Of a stretch of DNA of 64,000 nt, positions 13,001 through 24,300 are shown one piece after another; the stretch's first letter is position 1; the number at the start of each line of letters is the position of its first letter. The stretch comes from Theocolax elegans. Its lineage: Eukaryota > Arthropoda > Insecta > Hymenoptera > Cerocephalidae. Under the pieces are notes generated by a model, which was given only the letters and a program-made list of their open reading frames with translations, was not told where the DNA came from and made no database searches. Both the position numbers and the translations under genes were made by a program. Location: NCBI GenBank assembly GCA_026168455.1, contig CM047427.1, positions 58,667,249-58,731,248 on the forward strand, given 5' to 3'.

Positions 13001-13722
13001 ATATTTATTTTTAATGTACATATTTAATTAAAACAAAGGATATTTATTTAAACCAATGTTTACTTTTTAAATTTAGACGAATAAATTGATTTAATTTTAA
13101 TTAAAAACTTGAGACAAGTTATATTATTATTAAATATTCTGGTTTTCCAATATTTGCATTTATCACGAATAGTAATTGTTTAATCAAAGATATTTAAAAG
13201 AAAATTGTATGATTAAAATATTTTAACCAACCTTACCCCAGTTTCTCCTACAGCAGCATAATATAAAATAAAAATGATTAAATACACGGATTTCTATAAA
13301 AAGAGGGAATGATTTATGTAGTTTTTATTAATACAGCGTCTATTTTTGAAGAGTCGTTTTTTAAAGGCTTGAGAATATCATTTTAATAAGATTAGTTAAA
13401 GCTTGCTCGTGGCGTAGAAGAAGAGATCCCGCGAATTGTTTACTATGCTCGTTAACTTTGGTTTGTACGTGGATAATAATTGTCAACGTTCGTGCATCTC
13501 ATAATTAAAAGGCATTCCCGTCCTCAATTGTATACTATAAAAAACAAAGAAAATGTATAGCTTGAAATTGATAACTAATATTGAACTAATCCTAATTCTT
13601 CATCGAGATATCTCGTAAAATTAACGTTGTTCTCTGATTAGCCCTGGCAGCATAAATAGAGCGACGTTAAATAACAAAAAAAAAAAAAAAAAATTAACGT
13701 TGTATGTATCTTTATTTTACAG

Positions 13723-13870
13723 AGAACGACGCGAGGCGGAAGTTCGGGAGCTGGAGACGCGGGAACGCGAAGTGTCGAAACTCGAACGTGAGAGGTTAGA
13801 AAAGCAACGAGCAGCCGAGCAGGCGGTACACAAGCATTTCGAGGAGTCCCTCAGACTAGCACAGCAAAAG
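13723..13870 (+). CDS. Kdm3: Kdm3 exon 1 of visible part: charged coiled coil
   Basis: Acceptor TTTATTTTACAG precedes 13723 and donor GTGAGT follows 13870. The exon is 148 nt: one base completing a split codon, then 49 codons, ending in phase 0. It encodes a highly charged Glu/Arg helix followed by [12 protein letters not shown]. The phase fits the exon at 30632. Membership in Kdm3 rests on that phase, the strand and the similar charged composition of the next exon; the intron to it is 16.8 kb, so another gene cannot be excluded. Confidence 0.62.
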
Positions 13871-14260
13871 GTGAGTCAGACCTCGCTTACGTTCACCTCG
13901 CACGTGTGCACGCATATTAATCTTTCGGTTACTATATAATGGTTCGTGCGTCTTCGGGACACCACCAAATCGATCGAGTGGTTTACAAATTCAATTATCA
14001 CTCATTTCCATCTTACCCTATGCCCTGCGAACATATTTTGAATTATTTTAGAATAATGTTTTCATTTAGCGTAAAATAATTAAATTTACCTATCTGTTGT
14101 TAGTCGGTAATAATTGATAATTAAACAAAATGTATTCGGGGGCTAGCTGTAACTTTGTTTATACCATAGAAATAGTGATGCATAACGAATTAAATCGAAC
14201 GTACCGAAGGTTGAGTTTTCAGTTATTACAGTTTGACGGTAAAAGGAGTCGAGAGAACCG

Positions 14261-14297
<37 letters not shown>

Positions 14298-17200
14298 CGC
14301 TATACTAGCTGTTGCCATAAAAGATATACTGGATAGAGTTGGATGTAAGCACCCTCAACCAAATCCAGAGCGATGTTGCATTCGAGTCGAGTCGAGTCGA
14401 GTCGCGTCGAGACCCTATTCTCTTGCCACTCAACATCAATCAGAGTTCCGTGATATCCGAGAGACCGAGAAGGAGAGGTGGTGAGGTAGTGAGGAGGAGA
14501 GAAGGAGAGGAGGAGAGGAGGAGAGGAGGAGAGGAGAAGAGGAGGAGAGGAGAAGAGGAGGAGAGGAGGAAGCGAAAAGCTTGTCTCTAGGCAAGCTAAA
14601 TTTACCCAGGCAACGTCAGTGCGGAAAGGGCCTCTTCGGGCGCTCTCTTTCTTCCTTCTTCTCTCCGTCCGCTCCTTTTTTTCTCATCCTGGAGCTCGAA
14701 TCCCCCTCCTTCTGGGCTGGCTCTCCTCGCTTGAACCTCGCCGGTTCTCCCCATTATGCATGCCTCTCTCGAGTCGCTTATTTTACCTTCTCTCGCGTAG
14801 ACTCGAGTCCTTTCATGTCCCTTGTCCAGAAACAGAGAGGGAAAGAATAATGGTCTTTCTTTCCCCTCTTCTTTCTTCTTCGTTCGAACTCGTCGGCGTG
14901 CACAGACCTCTTGTTTAGGTTATTACCGCTTTAGGGGTAATGAATACCCCCTGCGCCAATATTTGCTGACTTCCCCCAATTCTTTTCTTCTTTTTCATCA
15001 TGTTCCTTTACTTCTTGGGCACGCTCGAGAGATGCGTTTTGTTTTTTCTTTCACTCGAGTGTACTCTCGGAGTTAAGTAAGCGCCTGCAAGTTCCACCAA
15101 GTTTATTGTCGATATCTCGCAAGACAAAATAATAATAATCGACCCTCTTACATTGAGGTTCGTGTATCGGAAATCTCAATGGTCAAAACGCAATGGACGC
15201 ATCAAAATTTGTACATTCTACAAATTGATAGAATAATATCAATCATTCGAACCTTCGATTTTCAATATCACTCTCGGAGCTAAAGTTGCATAATAATTAA
15301 GATTAAATATCCAAAGCATAAATTTATAACATACATAACGAATACAGTATAATTATTTCATCGACGTGACCTTGAAAGAGAGTGCGTTGCATATCGCTCT
15401 ACGCTCTATGTCTAAAGATGCAAAGACGATGAAAACAATTTTAGTTTAATGGTGCTGCACTTATCAGGCTCTTGGGGGAAGTAGTGGAGAGAAGCAGCTT
15501 GCATTTTGAATTTCGTATTCCGAACATTTTGCGAAATGGAATGGAACTCCATCCCTCGAATGAAGTTGTGCAACATTTGCCGTTGGAAAGTTACCCCATT
15601 CTGATTAGGCGTAATGAACGTAGGGGCCCGTTGATATTATACTCGACGATTACATTTTGAAATAGAATGCCGAATCACCACGGAAACGTGCGAGGGGTAA
15701 CGAGAATCAAAAGAAGCAAACGGTCGGTTACCTACGTAACGATTGAAAAACTCATGGGCGTAAGATTTGTTTCATCCGCTAACCCGATCCAGCTTGAAAG
15801 ATGAAGGGCGGGAGGAGAATCGGTGTCGATTAACGCGACGAGCGAGGATGAGTCTCCAGGCAACCCTTCCCCGGTAGTCATGGAAACCGCACCCCGACAC
15901 GACACAATCTGCCGTAGTGCCGTATCGCGCGAACCCACTACGGTCTTTGTCCTTCCTTCCCTCGGTTGCTCGTTAAATTTTTGTAAAACCAGGATGATGC
16001 ATGGAGAGTCTTTACCAATACACGCTTTTTCCCGAGCTTCCGGAGGGTCGACTTCTCGCTTTGTTTACGTCGTTCGACCATAGAAACGAGTGTCGTCCCG
16101 TCGTGCTTGAATTTCGAATGATCGCACGATGATCTTGGTGCTCGAGTTTCTTTCAGTAAATACTATATGCGATGCTATCTTCTTTATCTTGAAACCCACT
16201 ATAACATTCTGTTAATAATAGTTTTCTCCATTTTTCTATTTGCACTTTATAATTAAAATTAAAGATTTTGCTGTATCAGTTATTTCGAGCGTCAATAATT
16301 TAACTATCTCCTTATATTATGTAGTCCAATGGTTCCAACATCATTTTCATAGTCTTGTGCATAAAACTATAAAAAATAAACTAAAACGTGACTTAATTTC
16401 CATAATAAATACATTTATATATCGTCGATTGTATCCGCGTGAATCAAATGGTAAGTTATAGGATTATAATAAAGTTGAATCATGTATAAAATGTTTGTGC
16501 TTCCTTGTCTCTGATTTACCTCTGACATATCAGTTATATGCAACTGTTATATTGTTACGGCAGTAAAGTCCCAACAAACATTTATCTTGAACTTGTAATA
16601 AAATAGCTACGATAAGTTTGCCTTGATTATCTTAATACAAATTCCCCAATAATAATTTGAGTAACTGTAAAATTGCAAAAGGTAGAAACAGCAATGACAG
16701 GAATGAGGTACCGCATCCTCCTACTCGTCATCTCCGCAAGCATCGCGGACCCGCAAAAGTCGAGCAGTCCAGACGGGTAGGAAATGACACGTCCGATTCC
16801 GCTTTTTCCTCCCGACCAGACTCTCGATTGCGTATAGCGATTTGGAGGTGGAAAAAAAGGAGAACGAGACTGGACTGGGATTGGGGATTCGATTTGAATA
16901 AAAATGAGCAGTAATCGTTCTTCCTCGGCACAAAAGCATTGGTCGGAGCCCGAAGTGGGGTAAAAGGGAAGTATGGGGTACCGGGTTCTCTCGGAATGGA
17001 GGCGAAATCGATGTTCGTTCTAGCACCTGCCCCTCTGCCACCCGTAAATACAAAACCTGTCCTTGGGTACAAGACGCGGCGTAAAAGCTAGGCCCTCAAA
17101 AAGAACGTGGATATGTGTGCACGTGTGCACGTGGAAGGGGGCACCGGCCACCGATTCCTGATTCCAGGTCTACCTGTCTTTTGTGTCTCGGCTCCTTATT

Positions 17201-18329
17201 ATCGGTGTTTCTTCGTAATGGCCGATTACTTCCAACAGATCGAACTTCCGACCGGTTCGTTTCTTTCTTTTATTTTTCACATTTTTTACAAAAATTATTA
17301 TAATTATTTCGATGACGCAGAGATTTTCTTTTCAAGCTTATAATTGACTCTTACTGTACAAATGTTTTTCATTCAATTTCCACTCAATTTTTTATTCATT
17401 TGTTAATGAATATCTCAACTGATTCGCATTCTGCTCTTGCGAGAAAATTTGTTACATGTTTTGGATAAATATTGTATTGTCAGCAGTGTGGTGAAAATTT
17501 AAAAAAAATACACGCTGGAAGTCTACTTCTCGACTCATCTATCTAATATATAAAATTTTGGACAAAAATTATATAAATAGGCGAACGTCAGCTTCATTTC
17601 ACCTAGAACATTTGGGTAATTTTTATTCTGCTTGGTTTTGTGTTCAAAAGATTACATTAATATTGGTAAATTCACTTATTCTCTTTCATTGTCAGCGTTT
17701 CATACATTTTCACTTGTTAAAAATTAGCTACTGTAACTTGTAAGAACACGTGGAAGTGATTAATTCGATAGTTTATGCCAAATTTGTCGTAAAATAAGTA
17801 CAAAAAGTGTTTATTGGGATATCGAGAAAGGGAGGAATAAAAAAAAAAGATAAAGGGATACAAATAGTTCGAACCTCGGATTGTTCGGGGTCGACCGTCG
17901 AGTTGACCTTGACTCGAGGAGAGAGAAAAAAAAATGAACACTCACGCACGTACTCGGGTTCGGGTAACGGTGCCTAGGGAGTACCGCTCGTGCGCTCCGA
18001 TTTTTCACGATTTTCGTTCCCACGTCTGGAGTCGCGTGACCTTGAAAGTCGAGACGCGTGCGCGAGTCAACCGGAACTCGAGGGGACAAGCGAAAGGGAT
18101 GTTATTATATTTACGCACCGAGAGGGTCCGACGGAAGCGAAGAGGAATTTGGCGCCGCACTCCTCGAGATATTCAATTATTTTGATTAACGCACGCCTGC
18201 CCAAACATTTCCTCTGCTTTCAATTAGCACTCCTTGCTGGTTAACTGATGTAATCGCTATTTTTCGTTCTAGTTCATTTAATGGCCAAGAACACCATCAC
18301 CGAGTCTTGTCGTTCCCTCCTCCACCTTC

Positions 18330-18366
<37 letters not shown>

Positions 18367-21300
18367 GGTGCTAGATGCAATTCGCGTAGTTTAGACTTAA
18401 AGAAGTATGTATAAAACCTTGAGCAATCATAAACAAAGAAAAAGAAGAAGATGAAAGCGGAAAATGTAAGTAATTAATTGAGTAAAAGTAAGCTCAATTT
18501 AGTTGGTTAAGGCGTGCATCGTTTACGGTACTTGGAAACAATTGAACTTTTAAAAGAACAAGTGGGGTACGATGGATTTTTGTCTCTAATTTATTCACAA
18601 AAGTTCGAAACTCGTTTCGTCCGTTCTCCTCGTATCTCCAAAATTAGCTATATAAAGTATCTATTAGGAGGAAGTCGTTAAAGTCAAAACACGCGCGACA
18701 AGAACCGCAAACGTAAACGACACTTTAAAACAAGATCGTTTGCATTAATGCGTCTCTGCCGTCCAGGCATTTGTATACAGCTCTCGGCAATTCAAGCATT
18801 AAACGCATCTCATGACGCATCGATAAAATAATATTCATTTAATTTGGTTTAAAAAATGTACCCAAACTTGCGTTGAAAATATCGTTTAATATAGAAAAAT
18901 ATGACTGCGTTTCCAAATGAGCCAGTCTAGACTGACGGTATTATTCGTAGTCTCATCGATTAATAGCTCGAACTTGATTAAACCGGGAAATTTGAAGAAG
19001 AACAATATCCGCATATGTACGTGATTAATAAGCGCTCGGCGGAATACGTTTTCTTGCATTTTATACGTTCGAGTCTAATTTACGTCGTGAGTAACCGACA
19101 CGCACGCGACACTTTGCACCTACGGTAAACTTATGATAACCTAGTTTTACATACTAGTCAGTAAATTCTAATGTCTCTCTACAACTTTTTAACTAACACA
19201 AAATTTATAGTTTCAGCAGGAATTTTAATACACGTACGTGTCTGTCTATCGCTGATAATACTGAATCCATGTAAATTCTCGTGAACATTGTAAAAACGCG
19301 ATATACTAGTCTTCGGTGACTTTCAACCTATCGATAATAATGCAGCGACTGTACATTTACATAAATACATTTAATAATGCATATTGAATTACAATAAAAT
19401 TTACATTTATTTGTAGCATACCCAATATCGTTTATTTTTTAGAGTATAAGTATATGATAGATAACATATAGAACATTGAAACACATTTGTACGTAACAGT
19501 TAAAGTAAAAGTAACTTTTTCATATAAGTAAAATGAACAAGAAAACCATAGGTTTCTACCTTTATGTTTTTCTAAGTTACGTAAATTAACCGTACTTAAT
19601 GTCTAGTGCCAATTATAAAAATATAGATGTAATGAAGCTTTTATATGGCATTTTAATGTTTTTTCCTCAATTTTTATTTATCTTCTCAAGCCTAAACGAT
19701 AACCATACTAATTTTCATCATGCTCAAATTTTTATCGTACTTGTTTTGTTTGCAATTCCGTCACTTGCTGCATATTTGTATATAATTAAATGATTTTAAA
19801 AGTAATCGTATATTTGGTAACTTTTCTTTGCTGCTATAAAGATACGAGTTTTGCCAAGAGCTGTAGATTCACGCTAGCTGTAGATATCTCTGAGCATTTC
19901 GTGGCGCGAGAACAAGTCTCGTATTTCGTGTGTTCGCGGAAACCCGATTTGTAGGTTTTGACCGTACCTGCTCTCGAGAATGCAATGTGTCTAGCGAACG
20001 AGAGAGAGAGAGATAGAGAGAGGGAGGGAGAGAGGGAGAGAGTAGGGAAAGAGGAGGAGGGTAGGTATACCTCTAAACGTACATCTACATACACAGAGAA
20101 GGGGTGAGAGATAACGAAACGCGTGCGTGTCGGGAGACGAAGAAATTCGCGGAAGGTTCCTCATTAAGCCTTCGTCGAATCGCATTTTGTCCGAGCGGCG
20201 ATTCCTTCGGTTCGCGCGATGATGACGTCGACGACCGGATGATTAATGCGGCAGCGTTCCGACGGCCTCGTGCTCGCTCGTAATCGGGTAAGGCTGTGAT
20301 TAATAAGCACAGGCAGGGTCACGAGCTACAGCCGCTCGTAATGCCAATGGGGGACGGCTTTTTTCGGGCTGATTAACTACTACTTTATTTTTTCTTCTTT
20401 CACTTCTCCTCATATTTCCACTGTACGTATGTGTTTCTCTTCCTCTTTCTCTTTCTCTTTCTCTTTCTCTCACTCTTTCTCCTTTTCCTTTTCCTTTTCC
20501 TTTTTCTTCTACTACTTTTTTTCTACGACGTTCTTCATTTTCATTTTTATCGAGGTCAAGTTACCTTTTATAAGCTTCATTTTAATAACGGACTTACAAT
20601 TTTTTTTCATTTATTACTATCTAGTTTTCTGTGTGGGCTAAGCACATTTTTGCCATCCGATTGCGTTATCAAAGGTGATAATATTCATTTGCTTTCATCT
20701 CGGAGGAGAAATTAATCTTATTTGCCAAGTATACGGAAGCTCATTTTCAAATGCAATTGCTCAATTATTTCGTTTCCTATTATTTCGCAAAATTAAGATT
20801 AATTCAGATAGACCATCTGAGCTCAAATATCAACAATCAAACGTTGAATATCTCCGACTAATTTCAACTAGTTTTTAATACTGTTACATACATAGATACC
20901 GAGATTGACGAGTTCAATTAGTTGATAAAAGTATTTAACGTAGAAGAGAGGAAAATTAATTGCTACGCTGGTAGAGGTTTACTGGCAAATGCGAAATTGC
21001 GTCGATTATGCTAACTATGCTTGCTTGCTTTATTTTATTTCCTTACAAAACGTTTATTTGAACTTTGACTTGAGATGTATAATATCAATTAAATAAATCT
21101 ACTAGAGTATTAATAAATAATTAAGATTCCGCAGTATCCGGGTAGAGTAATAATAATCGCGATGCACTCGTCGAAAATGAAAAGGAAAATAAAGTTTGTA
21201 AACGCGTCGCTAGGTAATTGGGTCATCGAGCATTCATTTCCTTGTTTTCTCTGAAACTGCCTTCGGAATATTTCGATCGGTCGACCTAGAAACGTAGTTG

Positions 21301-24300
21301 GCAATTTGTCGAACGCTAACGCGTGGAAAAAAGGCGAAGAAGAAAAAAGTTGGCAAACGATCGTTGGGAGAGGGCCGATGAGCGGAGCGTCTAGGAAAAT
21401 TACAAACTGGGTTTTCGCTTCGCGACCGGAAAAGAAGAATGGAGAAAGAGATGTTAAAGAAATGTAAAGGAAGATGAAGAAAAAGAAGAAAAAGAAGAAG
21501 CAGAAGAAGACTGGAGTAACAAGAACGAGATTCCAGTTCTTTTTTCACGCGCGCACCGGAATGCATAAAAACCGGATAATTATACGCGAGAATGCTCCTG
21601 CGTACGCTTGAACGAAAATAACAACGAGACAAACCGGAGAACCAGAGAGGAGGAAGAGCGCATTCGACCGCGAGCCGTGGCGGGACGAGGTGAGGTGAGG
21701 TGAGGTGAGGTGAGGTGAGGCGAGGCGAGGCGAGGCGAGGCGAGGCGAGGCGAGGCGAGGCGAAGCGAAGCGAGCGGTATCTCGACAAGGCAATCGTGCA
21801 TCTATTCTCTCTTTCTTCCTTCGGGTAATTACAATTTCAAATATCGGACGCGAAGAATAACAATGCACGAGCGACGGCCCGTATTTATCGAGCGCTAATT
21901 TATCGCCTAGACTCGAGCGCTTTGGCGCCAATAACTCGGACTTGCGTTGTTGACTAGTTCGCCGCGACTCGCGCTCTCGAAATCACCGAGACCGTTTTTA
22001 TTAATCCCTATAGGATAGGCTTATGAATAAGCATGTATAAGGTGCACGGTGAATCAACTGATCATGCGTTTGTCGTGTCTCGCGATATAATTTTGCAGAA
22101 GTGGGTATAGTGAAAATCGAGCAGAGACTTTGGAGGTTATGGGATTATATCGATCACCGGCTTACAGGGTAAAGATCGTCGCTACGCAACAAACAAAATA
22201 GTTTTTGGAGTAAAACAGGGGGAGAGAGTTAGCTGCAGCAAGCGAGGAGAATAGTTTTGCTGGAGATCCGGACGAAGAGGAGCGAGGAGTGTGGGGAGCG
22301 TGGGGAGTGGTGAGAGGAGAAAGGAGAAAGGAGAGAGGAGAGAAAGAGGAAAGAAACACGAAGCAAGGGGCGGAGGAGCGTAACGGAGCGGCGGCCTGCA
22401 GATGGCGCGGGCGCCAAACCCGTTTCGCGCGAGAATAAGACGAGTCGAACGGGACATGGGTTCTCCTCGAGCTCTCCTCGAGCTCTCCTCGAATTCTACC
22501 GTGTCATTTGCAATGCAAACCCGCTTTCCTCCGTAAGACCCGGAGGAAGAGGGGAAGGCCGTTAATTATGCACTCCGTGCACCGGGTGCGCAACAATGGA
22601 GCTGTACGGACGTAATCGCGAACGTTCGTGGGATAATAAGAGCACCAAGTGGAGAGAATCCGATCCTCGGACGATTTCAGCCGATTCAGACCCGGAGCAC
22701 GCGTGAGCTCCGTGACACTCTCGCCCTTGCAACGTATCTCCGAATGCGTTTCTATCGATCGTCTCCATCCTCTTCTCCTCTCCTCTCCTATCGTTTCCTT
22801 CTGCGTCGTTTCTGGCTAACCAGTATTCAACGTCCCGCTTATTTACTATTTATTTATAAATTTATAAATACGCATTTATAATATTATATTGCACGTTCTG
22901 TAAGTCGGTGCAGGATTGTTGTAAACAATTGCAGGTAACTCACTTCCAAGGAGAGGACCAACCATGCGGGAAATGGAGCTTAACCAAACTCTAGGATATT
23001 TTTTCTACTATCAAAATATGTGGAAAGCCAAATCGACGCGGTGGCGGAGTGGTGGGGACGCACCTCGGCCAATCGCGAAAGTTAAGCAGCGCTGAGCGCG
23101 GTTAGTACTTGGATGGGAGACCATTCTCGTGCGGCTTTCGTGATCGGTTAGATGTTTCTTCACATTCCACAACGCGAGTGGGAGATGTGGAACATTCTGT
23201 TTCGGTGTCATGGTCTACGCAATGTGACTTTGACTCGCAAACAGAATATTTCGAAGATGCCGGGCCATCTCGGGTGAGGTTTTCCCTGCTTCACAGGTGT
23301 CCCTCTCCCACGGGCAGAACCCCGGGCAAAAGTGAGATGGTTGGGGATTAAAAAAAAGGTGGGGAAAAAAGCACCTGCACAGAGGCGGTGCGTGAACGCT
23401 GTTCAAGTTCTCCAGGCAGGGGACAAACGGCAGGAAGTGCCAAAACATGGCACAAACCCAAAATATATGTAGAAAGCCGGAGTTATAGATTCTAATGCCT
23501 TTATTTAAAAATACTCTTAACTTTGATAGCTCATAGCTCGGAAACAAGTGAAGGTGTACATGCAAACTTAAGTTCAGAAGAAAGCTGAGATCGAGTAGAT
23601 ACATTTTGAAAAAAAGAAGTTGAAATATTATAATTCAGTTGAAACATATGAAAGAAATTAGAATTAGACGAAATTTTGGCTTAAAAAATCACTAAAATTT
23701 CGTGTATTTTTTATTTCTTCCATGATTTTTGACCATATTGACCATATTTGAGCTTCTTTTTCTCAAAATCTACCTACTCGATCACAGTTTTCTTCTAAAC
23801 ATAAGTTTGAATGTACAACTTTACTCGTTTTCGAGTTATAAGGAATCAAATTTAAGAGTTTTTTTAGCGGGATTTTTTGTTATTTGCTTATATCTATCGT
23901 AAAAAATCGCATTGGACGCTAAATCTCCGTCTGTCTTTATATTTTTATAGTAGAAAAAATATCCTAGAGTTTGGTACACAGGGAAAAATTTTTGATAATT
24001 TTTACCCGGTTCTAGTAAAAGTGAGTCAAAGGACACATTAAATTTTAACCGAGCAGCAGGATCAAATTTATTTGAAAACTGGGTATTTTTTACCCTGCTG
24101 TGTCCTTCGTCCAACTTTTACTAGCACAACAGGATAAAATTTATCAGAATTTTTTCTCCGTGTGATCCGTTTCCCGCAAGGTTAGTCTTCTCCTTGCTAG
24201 TTTCTCCTTTACCTTTTTCAGGCTTTAATCTCTCTATTCTTCATCTCTGTATTTGTTCACATTTTGTATAATTAAATACATGAATTTTATAAAAAAAATT

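Larger units (their letters stand above)
4074..13722. other. No recognised gene; AT-rich DNA with GC islands and microsatellites
   Basis: GC-richer, CpG-containing islands occur at about 4740-5110, 5560-6240, 8460-8660, 9640-9960 and 11830-12240; they may be promoters or enhancers of Kdm3 or a neighbour. A TATAAATA lies at 11990-11997. No exon could be defended on either strand. The listed simple repeats account for most longer ORFs. Confidence 0.4.
22946..24197. mobile_element. Foldback (long inverted repeat) element with two nested insertions
   Basis: The left end 22946-23020 is repeated as the reverse complement on the right. The stretch ACCAAACTCTAGGATATTTT (from 22983) recurs inverted at about 23942-23978 with one mismatch over ~36 bases. 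The outermost CCAAGGAGAGGACCAACC recurs inverted, diverged, at 24178-24197. The inner arms 23500-23625 and 23735-23865 also pair. The left arm is interrupted by a 5S-derived insert and the right arm by a small hairpin element. Without them the arms are each about 300 bp around a centre near 23685. No transposase is present. The superfamily is not recognised. Confidence 0.8.

Noticed and set aside
21545..21931. [10 protein letters not shown] repeat proteins on the minus strand
   Set aside because: Translation of the GAGGT/GAGGC pentamer array.
23040..23160. Functional 5S rRNA gene
   Set aside because: Only the internal portion is preserved; the 5' end, the 3' third and a terminator at the right distance are missing, and the context is an insertion.
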